Positions 29,416 to 40,335 of a stretch of 64,000 nt of DNA are shown one piece after another. The stretch comes from Macrosoma leucophasiata. Taxonomy: Eukaryota; Arthropoda; Insecta; Lepidoptera; Hedylidae. Location of the stretch: the NCBI GenBank assembly GCA_036365455.1, contig JAWQUS010000011.1, forward strand, positions 6,096,001 to 6,160,000. The letters run 5' to 3'. Under the pieces are notes generated by a model. That model was not told the DNA's origin. It saw only the letters and a list, made by a program, of their open reading frames with translations, and did not search any database. Within the stretch, counting starts at the first letter, position 1. Each line of letters opens with the position of its first letter. The position numbers and the translations under genes were made by a program.

Positions 29416-30665
29416 TTAGGTTGGGGAAAAAGTTTCTTCGCATTTTTTAAGATAATTCAAAACATTTTTTAATATAGTTCATTTAAATTTAACTAAAGTA
29501 TGTATGTACCATTTTGTTCGATAACCTTTTGCCATCTTGTAGGTAGGGACATGATCCCATTGCTATAAAAATTTTGGGACTTCTCATCAAAATACCGCGA
29601 CAAGTGGATTTGAACATTGCATAAAGAATTCTGAAGAGACTGAAACAGGTGGAAATCTGAAGGTGCAAGGTCAGGACTATACGGCGGATGCATTAACACC
29701 TCCCAGCCAAACTCTCTTAATTTTTGCTGAGTGGCTATAGATGTGTGAGGTCTAGCGTTATCATGATCAAAACACCACACCCCTTCTGTTGATCAATTCC
29801 GGCCGCTTTCTATCAACTTCTTGCTTTAATCTCATCAGTTGTTCGCAGTAGAGTTCAGAATCGATAGTCCTGCCTGGTGGTAATAGCTCATAATGAATAA
29901 TGCCCTTCCAATCCCACCACACACACAACATCACCTTATTGCGAGTTAACCCGGGTTTCGCCACAGTCTGTGAAGCCTGACCGGCCATTGACCACGACCT
30001 TTTTCGCACGTTCTTGTCGTACGTGATCCACTTTTCATCACCAGTTATCAGCTTCTTCAAAAATGATTCGGTTTCATTACGTCGTAATAAAGAATCACAA
30101 ATGAGTACACGGTTCATTAGGTTTCTTTCAGTGAGCTCGTGAGGTATCCAAATATCAAGCTTTTTTTTGTACCCAGCTTTTTTCAAATGTGCCAAAACTG
30201 TTTTGTGATCAATTCTCAGTTCTTCAGCTACGTCGTAACTACTGATATGTCGATCTTGCTCCACTTTTTCAAAAACGGCATCCATTTTATCCGTAATAGG
30301 GCGGTGCATCTTTGACATCAAAATTTCCGGATTGAAAACGCTTAAACCAAATTTGTGCTATTCTCACAGACACTGCACTAGGTCCATAAACATCGCAAAT
30401 TTTTTTCGCGGCTTGCGTTGCATTTTTACCTTTTTTGTAGTAAAATTTTAAAATGTATCGAATTTCTTCATTAGATTCACTCATCTTGACAGTACGAAAA
30501 ACAAATGAAAATCACACATTTGCCTAATTTGAATTTGGAATATGTTCTTTAAAATTTTAACTTTCAATGATACCAAAACCAGCCAGATACAAATACTACA
30601 GCCAAAGAGATTTTATTACAAGTTCATACATACTATAATGCGAAAAGACTTTTTCCCCAACCTAT
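29416..30665 (-). mobile_element. mariner transposon (cecropia-like), 1,250 bp
   Basis: Ends are inverted repeats of about 28 bp with few mismatches (TAGGTTGGGGAAAAAGT ... TTCGCATT), flanked by TA at 29414-29415 and 30666-30667, the mariner/Tc1 target. Size is close to the family norm of about 1.3 kb. Encodes a broken transposase on the minus strand. It sits in the right arm of an older inverted repeat. Confidence 0.9.
29493..30484 (-). pseudogene. mariner transposase, frameshifted
   Basis: Would cut and paste the element by binding its terminal repeats and catalysing DNA cleavage with a DD34D site. N-terminal helix-turn-helix region: MSESNEEIRYILKFYYKKG and WFKRFQSGNFDVKDAP. Middle: WIPHELTERN and the first catalytic Asp in ITGDEKWITYD. 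Second Asp in DHDNARPHTS and third in PPYSPDLAPSDFHLF, with 34 residues between them as in mariners. The C-terminus GIMSLPTRWQKVIEQNG matches the family. Breaks: a small deletion near 30305-30315 drops the linker after DAP and shifts frame; an extra T near 29775 shifts frame just before DHDNARPH; a short loss before FDEKSQNFY. Wording is nearest the cecropia/Hsmar1-like group (KKLDIWIPHELTE). Inactive. Confidence 0.92.
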
Positions 30666-30739
30666 TATGACTCACCCCTACAAAAATTCTAGGCTTACAG
30701 GCGTTCTGATACTCGAAGGATTCACTAGCTCTTGGATCA

Positions 30740-32101
30740 TATAGCACCATGTGCAAATGAAAATGATTCCTCAAACGAAAATATCTCTCATATTAGGTTA
30801 TTCATATTCAAGCAGTAGGCAGCACGCTATTAAATCAATTAAGTCAGTGCCAGTTCAGACAGAACATGTACAATCACCGCTACTAATTTAGGTCACCTAA
30901 TGAGATTCATCAAATACTAAAAACGTTCCTTACCAAATGAATACAAAACAGATATATTTAAAGAACGATTTAGGTAAAAGCGAATACGTGTATTAATTTT
31001 TAAAATATTCATATAAAGACAATATTTCGATGAAATAACACGTCGCGTCGTTTAAACGACACAGACATCAGATGTATTTGTCGCTATAATAATGGAGTAT
31101 CCATGTAGAAATTACTCTGTTAATTTATTTTCCACTAAAATAATAAAAGCTACTTTTTCTGAAACGAAATAAGCAATAAATATATAATATTAAACCTACG
31201 CTAAAGGTAGGTTAATGAATTTCAGAGACAATTTATGTAAGTTTGGTCCCTCGTGTAGACACAGACCGCGTACCTATAGACTAAACAAAGCGATTTAAAT
31301 CAATGAGATGTCCTTGGTGGTATCGATTCAGGCTAATATTCTTCATAATAGGAAGCTTACTTGGAATTCAATTTCGTGTTTTATCCCCGTACTTTCTTTA
31401 AGCTTTCATTCTTGTTAATTATTTACTTCAAAAATAGGTAATATCATTAGGTAATTGTTTATATACATGTGTGTAGATCGAACCGTGTTAATGTTAAAAA
31501 AAATCATTAAAATACACTCCCACAAATTTTATCAAGAATATTAGTAATACTTTTATGCACGAATGGTAAGTGATAAGTTCAGTGTACCACCTCAATGGCC
31601 CAAGTTGGTTTACGTCTGTAACAGAAAATAACATCAACAGACTGGAGTCATACATTACCGTCTAATTGGAAAACAATAGTGTTGAATCATTCGGTGGTAG
31701 ATAGACAAGGTAATATGGTAAAACTTTTGCCCTCGAGTTCCAAAAAAGAGCTCCCCAACCAGTAAAGCCATAATCTTACATGCCTCCGAAAACGTGCACG
31801 TGCAACACGAGTATTAAGTTCGTAAATCACAATAATCCCTGGAATTGGTTATAAATGGCCACGATCAGTTATTGCGGGTGCTTTTACAATATCCTTTTAA
31901 TTGCCGAACATCGGGCAATATTACTGTTTCACGGCGCTTCGGACTATTTTAACTTACGGTGTTCACATGCCTGCATCGTACGTATCTGACGCTTTGTATC
32001 AAATAGGTAGTGGTATTCTTTATAGTCACACAAGTACAGCCAGGGAATCCACTTATCCAAATGAATCAAATATAGATTTTATTACAAGCGCTAAATAGTA
32101 C
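30740..32101. other. Mostly unrecognised; family-A remnant
   Basis: 31649-31765 is a strongly diverged plus-strand family-A tail (copy 9: 'cattaccgtctaattgg', 'taggtaat'-like and 'ccaaccagtaaa'). A 65-codon frame at 31901 has no motif. The remainder is AT-rich. Confidence 0.45.
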
Positions 32102-32104
32102 CTA

Positions 32105-32650
32105 GAGGAGCCCAAGAGGGGATTTTTGAATTTACTCCAGCGCGACAGATTAAGATATAGGAGATATCTTGCACTCCGTTCAGTACCTCCACCAAATCTA
32201 AGATTTCCATAAAGGGTTGAAACCTAGGCCGTGGGCTTCCACCACGAGCTTGCCTCGCATCCAAATAGGCAGAATTTTAGTTGCGAGCTTTGATTGGGTT
32301 CACCTGACATTATCTCTGAGTATCTGACATTCTTGAGTAATTTTTAACCTTCATTGAAAGAATGAAATGTTTTTGAAAAGGGAATGAGGAAAACGTCATT
32401 GGTCAAGAGCGTGTCAGATATTCTGAGAGGGTGTGAAATGTGCCCAAACAATACTTCTATCCAAAATTCAGACGATCCGCCAGAGGAGTAAGATCGTAGC
32501 GACCTTTCAATTTCTTAAAGGGCTACCCTTCGGGCGCGGCCCTATATACAAACCTTCGATTTAGTGGTGGTAACCAACAGGTATCAAGGTATATCCCATA
32601 TCTTAATCTGACGCACTCGAGTTAATTCAAAAATAGCATCCTGGGCTCCC
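32105..32650. mobile_element. TIR element, 546 bp, CTA target duplication
   Basis: The left end reads GAGGAGCCCAAGAGG and 'atttttgaatttactcca'; the right end is its diverged inverse (GGGAGCCCAGGATG, 'atttttgaattaactcga'). Pairing continues over ~65 bp ('cagattaagatata' / 'atatcttaatctg') and weakly further in ('caccaaatc' / 'gatttagtgg'). It is flanked by CTA at 32102-32104 and 32651-32653. A 3-bp duplication suggests PIF/Harbinger, but no transposase is present to prove it. Confidence 0.7.
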
Positions 32651-32653
32651 CTA

Positions 32654-33381
32654 CTATAAGGTGCCCATGTGAACAAGTTGCCTGTTCTTTGACAGTACGG
32701 ATCACTCGGATCACTCGGATCTGCTCTTCAGGAATGCTGACGGCATTCCGTTGTTCCAAGGGCAATTGCAAATTATTGTACTTATAACATTGGGGTTTGC
32801 CATACTCGCCTGAAGTAATAAAGAAACGGAATTAATAAAAACATATTCTGGGAGTACCCACGTGAATAATTATGCAGTTGTGGTTTCCTGTTTGTAAAAA
32901 CACGTCACACATGAAAAGTAGCTTACACACAATGTTGTATAGGTACACTATACGTACGAACTGGCAAATAAGCACACAGTTCGCATTCATGGTAAGTAAA
33001 TACCTAGCAATGCCTATACACGTCTACATAAAAACCAGAGTCATTCCCTGCTCAATCCATCGGGGAATTTAAGGAATATGTGAAGTCAGATATAATTTTT
33101 ATCATATCCATAAAAAGTATTTTCTTACTGTCTCTTTATTCGTAGATGTTTATAAGGTACTACTCAGCTGTAAAGATTTTATTCCTCTGCCTACCCCTGC
33201 AAAGCAGTCGAGATGTTAGGTTAACGGAGAGAAAAAAAAATCACGTTCCAGAAAGACTTAAAGACTTTTAATATACCAGGAGGATATAAAGCGTTCAGAG
33301 TTGAAGCAATATCCATTTTACAGGCGTCACATCCATATTTTCACCTTAAGTATGTGCGCACGTTACTCGCGATAGAATTAA
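32654..33381. other. No gene; family-A head fragment
   Basis: 32962-33040 carries a degenerate family-A head ('ggcaaataagcacacagttc'). Nothing else supported. Confidence 0.4.
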
Positions 33382-34068
33382 ATTCACCCTCTCTCTTCTT
33401 ATCTCAGGATCGGCATTCGTTACCGCTGATAAAATTACATATCTTGGGCGATCCTACACAATTGGTCCCTTAAGTATCGTATCAAGCGATGGATTCTTTC
33501 AGTTCTTCCCTTATAACGGGTAAATTGGCCGATTTCTTCAGCAGTTACATATATATCCCTTGGTCCTGTCGTATTTTTTCGAACTCGTATTGCTTTAGGT
33601 TTTACAGTGGAAATTATTGAGGTCCCCTTTTTAAATATTTTTTTTGTCTTTGGTTTTCTATTTTCAAATTACCTAAAGGTTTTCTACTGGTTGCAAAAAG
33701 CATAATAAATAAGAATGCATGTACAAGTGATCCATAAAGCACTCTAAGTTGAAGAGTATTCATTTAGTAGACGTAGCACCGGAGTCCGTATTTCTCGCTC
33801 CTTAAGTATTGCGTAGTTAAGCGTGGGATACTCTCTACTGAAATAAATTCACCCCCTCTCTCTTAATATCTCAGGATCCGCATACGTTACCGCTGATAAA
33901 ATTACATTTCTTGTGCGATCCTGCACAATTGGTCCCCTAAGTATCGTATCGAGCGATAGATTCTCTCAGTTGTTCCCTTATAAAGCGTAAATACGCAATT
34001 TTTTCGGCAGTAATAAATATATCCTTCGACCCTGTCGTATTCTTCCGAATTCGTATTGCTTTAGAGTT
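33382..34068. repeat. Two direct repeats of ~220 bp, period ~462
   Basis: 33382-33605 and 33845-34068 share 'cgttaccgctgataaaatta', 'cacaattggtccc', 'taagtatcgtatc' and 'gaattcgtattgctttag'-like phrases, about 85% similar by eye. Spacer DNA between them is not shared. No coding frame. Confidence 0.8.
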
Positions 34069-34251
34069 TAGAGTTGGATACCCATTTTAAGCGGCTTTTC
34101 TACAAATAATTTAGTAACGGTAACGGTAAACGTACTATTTAAGCGGTGTCAAGACTTGAGCGGCGCTGCACTTTTATTTTCTTTTTCTATATGACTGTCA
34201 GGTTCTCATTTTTATAATGACGTGGAAAAATGCACCGCCAGATTTTATTGA

Positions 34252-34580
34252 TGACTAGCAATTCGCACCGGCTTCGACCGGTGCAAAATACCTAGATTGT
34301 TATTGGTAATTTGATGCCATTCTCAATCATCGATTCCTACCTATTCATCTATTTAAAATGATAATTGACGATTAACCGTTATGTCAAGGGCTATAAGGTT
34401 TACATTAGTACATTTCAAATTTTCCGCGAATCTATCTGTTTTTCCTTTCATAAAAACTTTCTTCGGACAATTATAAATACAATACAAAAGGAATTAGCGA
34501 AATCGGTAAAGCCGTTCTAGGGTTTTGCGCTTAGCAACACTTGTATTCCTTAATGACTAGAAGACAAGTAGATAAACGAT
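34252..34580 (+). repeat. Repeat family F, diverged copy
   Basis: Opens with a hairpin (CACCGG-cttcga-CCGGTG) after 'gactagcaattcg'. It later has 'gcgaaatcggtaaagccgtt' and 'ttctagggttttgcg', matching the family-F closing block. Confidence 0.5.
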
Positions 34581-34629
34581 GGAATTCAAATTTTCCAAGC
34601 TCATCGACTGCAATCCTACATTAACAATT

Positions 34630-34740
34630 AACTTACATAATCATAATCATAATCATATTCATTTATTTACGAGAATATTACATAGTTTTGTACAGATGGT
34701 GAGAGTACAGCTTAATCAGATAATAATATTCTACCATGAC
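34630..34740 (-). repeat. Non-LTR element tail with AATCAT repeat
   Basis: (AATCAT)n-type run, then 'ttcatttatttacgagaata' and 'gtacagatggtgagagtaca'. In reverse this is a 3' UTR ending in a short tandem repeat, a layout common for CR1/jockey-like elements. Confidence 0.4.
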
Positions 34741-35308
34741 AATGGTGTGTAAAAACAAATTAGAAATAAAGACATTTTTTCTGTTGAATTTTTTTTCAGA
34801 GAAAGTCATAAAATTTACTATATTATTACTAATATTTTAAACACAACAATTAAATTTATTGGTGTTAATATAAAATTGTAAATACCTGTAAAATGTCATG
34901 ATTTTGCATTTAAGTTTGGATTTCAATTATTAAAGTCAAATTATATTAAAGTAATTATGTCAAGTTGTGTGATTAAATATGTCAAAAAAAGAAAGTCAGA
35001 AATTATTATGTCTCAAATTAATATTTGATTTACTAGGAAACAATTAGGTAATTACAGTTTTATTTTATTTGTCATATATTCATTAATGTCATAAAAACAG
35101 TGCTGTTGCAACCATTGTGTCAGCCTTTTTTTGAACAGACGACTTACAGACGACTTACAGCTCTCCCTGTAAGTTTCTTTCGGCTCTGTGTCCAGAATTA
35201 TAGCACCGTATGCCTATTAATGCTATTAATGTCTAGTAACAACACTAATACCTACACTAAGTAGGTTTAAGAATTTAATCAGTAATTCGTAGTGTCATCT
35301 ACATATAT
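34741..35308. other. No supported feature
   Basis: AT-rich; a small tandem 'acagacgactt' x2 near 35135-35160. Confidence 0.4.
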
Positions 35309-35566
35309 ATTTTTTTATGTAATGAAGGTGGCAAACAAGCATGCAGTTCACATGACTGCCACACAAAGACCAGTGGTCAAAATGCAGATGCGTTGCCACT
35401 CCTGAGACCTTAGTTACGAGTATTGTCTCTGTGATAGTTATTACGGGAGCTTTACCACCTAACCGGAACACGATAGTGCAGAACACTACCATTTAGCGGA
35501 AGATAAATGAGGTAATCCGGTGGTGCCCATGCCCTCGAGCTCCTACTGGAACTCTACCACCAGTAA
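35309..35566 (+). repeat. Repeat family A, copy 10
   Basis: Full extent from 'ttatgtaatgaaggtggca' to 'ctctaccaccagtaaaa', with a ~35-bp internal deletion after 'gttcacatg' (the part corresponding to the tgatgttaagtgatgactgc stretch is gone). Confidence 0.85.
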
Positions 35567-35569
35567 AAT

Positions 35570-35984
35570 TAATTAACCAACAAATGAATCAAAAATGTCT
35601 TTCCGTCATAAAACACTTAAGTCCTTAACAACTAAGTTTTTGGTAACAAGAGAGCAAGCTTAATTATTTATGCACAATTACCGCAAAGCAAGCGACAAGC
35701 CCCTGGGGCGTCGTATTTTAGAGTCCCCCAACTGGACCGGTAATTAGGTGGATTTGTCTCGAACCGCCAAATTGAAGTTACGAGGCGCAGCTTGCTGCAG
35801 TTTCGGGTTTTATTTATTGGAAAATATTTTTTAAGGAACGACATTTACACAAACGTTAAATATCTAGGTTGTGGATTAAAACAACGTTTATATGTGAGTA
35901 AAATTTTAAAGATATTTCTCATTTTCTGGATCAAGAAGCTAACAAGCATACATCTTAACATATGAAAAACAATCTTCGTTCAAT
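35570..35984. other. No supported feature
   Basis: Moderate GC around 35690-35790; no frame or motif. Confidence 0.35.
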
Positions 35985-36262
35985 AGTCTCGCTAAAACTC
36001 GATAACAGCTCCAATTTGGCTAATTTTGGTTTTGAATGATTTTTGGCAGACTCTTCCAAAAATGAGAAATACCTTTAAAATCTTACTCACATATAAACGT
36101 TGTTTTAACACGTTCACTGCCCTCAAGCAGCCACAATAGTTAAAACAATGCAAATGGACACATGTGGTACATGGTTTTCCGATACAAATACTCCGTATGT
36201 ATCAAACCTTTGACACATTATTTCATTCTGAGGCAATACGAAGTTGGCAGGGTCAGCTAGTA
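35985..36262 (-). repeat. Repeat family F, reversed copy
   Basis: 'gctaaaactcgataacagct' and 'ggctaattttggttttgaat' at the left, 'gaggcaatacgaagttggca' and 'gggtcagctagta' at the right. It includes a 'ttaacacgttcactgcc' segment (36108 area) that may be an extra insertion; TTAA followed by this phrase is a common MITE end. Confidence 0.6.
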
Positions 36263-36750
36263 CCTATTACATAGGTATACTCGTAGGTACTGCATGTCTC
36301 GACAAAGACGCGTTGCCACTAATTCAGGCGTAAGATCTGTTACCTCTCTGTCTTAATATGAATTGAGAAATGTGGTGGTGCATAGGCACCAGTACATAGG
36401 CACTGTTGTTATCTGTTTTTATCTAGGTACTATTGGAGTTGTTCAGCTAGTAATAATGCATATTTTTCTAGTCACACGTCATGCTAATATAGGTCATTCA
36501 CAAATAATTCGCTTAGTTTTTCGAGTCCATAAAAAAATGTATAAATGAGCCCGTTCAATTCGTTTGTCAGGCTAGGGGAGAAAAGGGTCGAAATATATGT
36601 TGAGTAGATTTAAGACTGCGAATATATTTTGTTGAAACTAAAGTTTAAGGTGGATATATATACAAATTTTCGTATCAACATATGCACAAACGTAGACCGA
36701 GAGGAATTGAAGTTACCGGCTCACAGTCCAGTTAAACGTTCATTTGTACG
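36263..36750. other. No supported gene
   Basis: 36307-36360 is a degenerate family-A middle segment. Frames of 61-70 codons have no motifs. Confidence 0.35.
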
Positions 36751-37021
36751 CATAGAGAAACACGGGCCACCGGCCGGGGCGGACCAGAGGGGAGTAGCCA
36801 CATGCAGGCTTTCCCCTCTGTCAAAGTACAAGCCCAAATAGTGCTACGCCTGCCGTCCACATGTTGAAAAGTGTGCTTGAAATCGTTTATGTATTTTGTT
36901 AAAGTCAAGGTGTGAGTTTCGCAGTAATAGACGATTTGTGACTGTTTTGTATCGGTAATAAGCGCTATGGCTACTCCCCTCCAGTCCGCCGCGGCGACCG
37001 GTGGCCCGTGTTGCTTGTATG
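36751..37021. mobile_element. hAT-like MITE, copy 2
   Basis: Same family as 21530-21832: CATAGAGAAACACGGGCCAC at left, 'atggctactcccctccagtc' and 'gtggcccgtgttgct' at right, with ~45-bp imperfect TIRs. The interior 'gttaaagtcaaggtgtgagt' is shared. The flanking 8-mers do not match, so the target duplication has decayed or an end is altered. Confidence 0.75.
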
Positions 37022-37213
37022 GTTAGACGATATATCTAATTAGTGCACGGGAGAAGTTTGATGCCATTAGCTTCATTTACACGAGTAAGCTACATCCACG
37101 GGCAAATTAAAAGTCCCACTTGTAGTACCACGCTCACTAATTACAAAATAATAATTGCGAGCGTATGCTGCCTACCACTACTCGAATATGATTCCAAATT
37201 ATGGGGGATTTTA

Positions 37214-37346
37214 CCGCTCCTCGCGGGCGTAGGCACTACTGCATTACATAATCTACTTGCCGCTAAATGGTAGTGTTCAGCACTATTGTGTTTCGGTAAA
37301 GTGGTAATGTACGGCCTTGTAATTTCTGGCACAAAGGAACAACACC
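37214..37346 (-). repeat. Repeat family A, copy 11 (truncated)
   Basis: Spans 'cgcgggcgtaggcactactg' to 'ggcacaaaggaacaacacct'. The terminal hairpin and the head are both missing. Confidence 0.8.
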
Positions 37347-37744
37347 TTGCCCGAACCTGAAGCCTAGGAATAGTGAATGACAACTTACTTAGCCAGTTGG
37401 AACAGATAACATACAAACAGCATAGTAACGCAACAAAAACACTAAAATATTCTCAGTAAATTATACTACGGATCTATATAATTAGGCCTCAAGAGAATCA
37501 TTTTAGCTTATTCATGTAACCGACAGAATTCAACTTCAGGACCAACTAGTTTTTCCTAGGATAAGCCAGTACTGCGTGCGAGGTAATACTGATAATCTGT
37601 TACCTGGACTAAACTATTCTAATAAGAACCAAACCAACCAAATATTATAATAGGCTTCTACTATAAATGTTTCGTTATTAGATTTCAAGGTAAAGTAAAA
37701 CTTGCCCTAGCATTTGTATTATGAAATACCACGAAAACTTAAAA
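37347..37744. other. No supported feature
   Basis: AT-rich; nothing recognised. Confidence 0.35.
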
Positions 37745-37930
37745 ACTGACGATCCCACCGCCCAGTAGTGTAGTGGAGCTAGTACAATCAGTCGACCGAA
37801 CAGAAATGGCGGTCCGTTCCATACCAATAGGAGGCAGCAAAATTAATATAATAACGCGCGATAGGCAGCAGCGTCCCGCGAACTACCAACACTCCGATCG
37901 CCAATCCGCATGCCAAACATTGCAATTATA
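37745..37930. repeat. Repeat family E
   Basis: 'gaaatggcggtccgttccat', 'agcagcgtcccgcgaactac' and 'gatcgccaatccgcatgcca'. The best preserved of the family-E copies. Confidence 0.55.
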
Positions 37931-37942
37931 GCATTTCGCATT

Positions 37943-38146
37943 TTGTTTTTTTTTTTTTACACTCCCCTTTGGGTTTTTTTTAAACCCGTGTTGTGGATGC
38001 CGTTGTACACATACAACACATACACAAATACCCAGACCCGAAACAGATATCTGTAGGCCATACAAATACTTGTCCCGGTGCGGGGATCGAACTCGCGCCC
38101 TTCGAATGAAACGGTGGTTTCACACCGCTGGACTAACCGGGTCGTC
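37943..38146 (-). mobile_element. tRNA-headed SINE (family D), best copy
   Basis: On the minus strand a tRNA-like head (38146 to ~38070) has box A TTAGTCCAGCGG and box B GAGTTCGATCCCC and a 'gacccgg ... ccggga' acceptor-like pairing. A body follows ('tggcctacagatatctgttt', 'ttgtatgtgtacaacggc') to a T/A-rich end near 37943. The usual pol III-transcribed SINE plan. Parallel copies: 25317-25428, 59890-60033 and 61691-61763. Confidence 0.8.
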
Positions 38147-38149
38147 AAC

Positions 38150-38760
38150 ATCATATGTTTAAACCGAAGCAAAAGCACTTGCGTCTTAAAATTGGGTTTG
38201 GCCTGTTATATAGTTAAGTATTTCCATATATATTACTACACAAAACGTACGAGGACACATAATCCTATTACAAGATATTCGGCGATCAATTTGACGTGGC
38301 ATTGGTATCGACCCGAACTCCTAAATTAAATGTAGCGTAAATTTTACTTTACCACATTGTCAAAAGGGCACCCCGGGGCTGTTGTTTTCGTTTGTGAATT
38401 CATTATGAGCTCGTATTTCTGCCGACCTTCAGAATATTGTTGCGTGGCGAACACTAAAAGTCAACATGTCTATTGCCGATTGTAATTGTTAAAGTTCCCT
38501 TTAGATTTGCTGGTTGAGATGAAACGGAAAATACAAGTCTTTAAAGGATATTCCTAAATGCTGGTTCAAATTTTCTGACAAGGGTAAATTTAATTTACTT
38601 GAATAGACAAATTCAAGTGTTGATTTTTGATAATGAAATTTAATAGACGTATTCGCTTTTGAGAGTGTTTTGGTTCATTGGATGGATTTAAAAATTATTT
38701 CAATAAAATGCATGGTTTCAATATTTAATAATAAATACCTACTTAAAACTATATACGGTA
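38150..38760. other. No supported feature
   Basis: Frames of 69-83 codons overlap the SINE or the MITE and have no motifs. Confidence 0.35.
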
Positions 38761-39018
38761 CTCAACAATTAATATTGCACGTCGAGCCTGCGAACGAGAC
38801 TATCGGCTCGTTTCGACTTCGTAGAGCGTTATCTATGCCACATCTATTACTATCTATACACTACCTACGTAAGCACTGACAGTCCGGTATTGGTCAAAAC
38901 TTGATCAAAATGGTCGACAAACGTCAAATAGGTATGGTGCGAAAGAGATAACGATCTACAGAGCCGAAATAAGTCGAAGTCTCCTTCTTAGGGTCGATGT
39001 GCAATATTTATTGTTGAG
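38761..39018. mobile_element. CTCAACAAT-ended MITE, copy 1
   Basis: 258 bp with long imperfect TIRs (~70 bp): CTCAACAATTAATATTGCAC at left and its diverged inverse at right ('gtgcaatatttattgttgag'). Internal phrase 'gatcaaaatggtcgacaaac' is near the centre. Copy 2 lies inverted at 56003-56244. Target duplication not identifiable. Confidence 0.85.
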
Positions 39019-39905
39019 CTCTATAAGTTGGTGTATCGCTTTCCACAGAAACTTTAAAACCAACATTACTTTTATTGTTGAGTAAGATAAAACTATTACT
39101 TTAACCATTGCAGTGGTGCAACAGAACCTTAGAAAGCTGTATTTATCATGTATACTTAATCTAGGTAAAATTACTGAACGAAAAAACAGCTATACTTAGA
39201 CAACAAGCCTAGCTAGTAAATGCGTTCAAAATTCCAAATATCAGGACTTTGTTACCTTCTGAATTCCCAGCGCCCATTGTTATTTTCTTCGTTAGACGTG
39301 GCTTTACCTGAAGATTATTTGACGACAGGGAATGATGTATCGAATTAAGGTAATTCTCGTTTTCGTATTTCGGAGTCATTTTTGTTACGCCTTATTATGA
39401 TTTATACGAGTTATTGTGTAACACTTTTGTCACATACTGAGGTGTCGGTTATGGTAACGGTATAGCGGGTCCTAATTATCTCAAAAAATGTCCAAAGCGA
39501 CCAGTAGTTTTCACTTAAAAAAATATTTATCTCAGAGGTTATCCAGCAGTAACCTCGTTTTTCGGTTAATTGCTTTAATAATAATAGATGCGATACCTAT
39601 AACACGCGGCTAAAAACGCATACATAGACCAGCCTATCCCTTCAGAGTCATAAAGACATGAATATTATTTCATAACCAACCAGTCGGATTGGAAGGAAAC
39701 CAATACGTACTAATGGACGCAAGGCTAGCTATATCGAGCTAATCGTTATCGTTGTGACGTGACGTATGTTTTGCACGAATGATTTCGTCGGAAGTATACA
39801 TACATAGACAAATGAATAGTGGCCAATAGAGATGTGTAACATATCGATATACCATTTTATATCGATAAGAGTCTTCGGCGTCTGTGTGCAAGTCTGAAAC
39901 AAGTT
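39019..39905. other. No supported feature
   Basis: AT-rich; a small ATATCGAT inverted motif at 39841-39866. Nothing else. Confidence 0.35.
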
Positions 39906-40139
39906 ATGAATGTGATGGGAACACGCGTGGTGTGTAAGGACTTTGATGTGGAGACACACACATACAGTCGTGATCGACTAATTAGGGACAATTTAATAAA
40001 AATCAATGTTATATTTTCATGCGTCTTTATCGTATACTTTCTGTTACTTTGTAGTGATAAAACTAAAGTACTCAAAGAAATAGTGCAAAACTTCAAACAC
40101 TGGTTTAAAGCATTGCTGGCAATATTAAAGAAAACGTAA
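39906..40139 (+). CDS. Small membrane/secreted-like frame, doubtful
   Basis: 77 codons from ATG. Residues ~33-50 are strongly hydrophobic (KINVIFSCVFIVYFLLLC). They are followed by a basic, amphipathic stretch (KEIVQNFKHWFKALLAILKK), a layout seen in short secreted or membrane-active peptides. The 30 residues before the hydrophobic segment do not look like a usual signal-peptide start. No promoter, splice or homology support; it directly abuts a SINE. Most likely a chance frame. Confidence 0.15.
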   Translation: MNVMGTRVVCKDFDVETHTYSRDRLIRDNLIKINVIFSCVFIVYFLLLCSDKTKVLKEIVQNFKHWFKALLAILKKT

Positions 40140-40140
40140 T

Positions 40141-40335
40141 TTTACGCCTTTAATCCCCGAACGAGTAGGCAGATTTAAATAAATGCATGCATCTAAACAT
40201 ACCTACACGCAAAAACACTCACGATTCGCCGATTACGCTTTGCCCCGTGTCACAGGTGGCGAGTCTGTTGACATATTTACGAAACATTGGACACATTACC
40301 AAACTTCGAAGTACTGGGTAACTTCCAGACAATGA
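40141..40335 (-). mobile_element. SINE family C, body fragment
   Basis: 'ttacgcctttaatccccgaa', 'cacgattcgccgattacg' and 'acaggtggcgagtctgttga' match the body of 51272-51565. The tRNA head is missing on the right. Confidence 0.75.

Larger units (their letters stand above)
28905..30730. mobile_element. Large inverted-repeat element holding a mariner
   Basis: Left arm ~28905-29060 ('gtaaggctagaaatgtttgt', 'tagtacaaaaaccatgg', 'gatttctgatgagaaaagtt') is complementary to the right arm, which is split: 29300-29415 and 30666-30730 ('acaaaaattctaggcttaca'). The split is exactly the mariner. Arms are about 155 bp and diverged (roughly 75-80% by eye) around a 240-bp spacer. It may be a TIR transposon or an old inverted duplication. 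No target duplication found. Confidence 0.7.
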
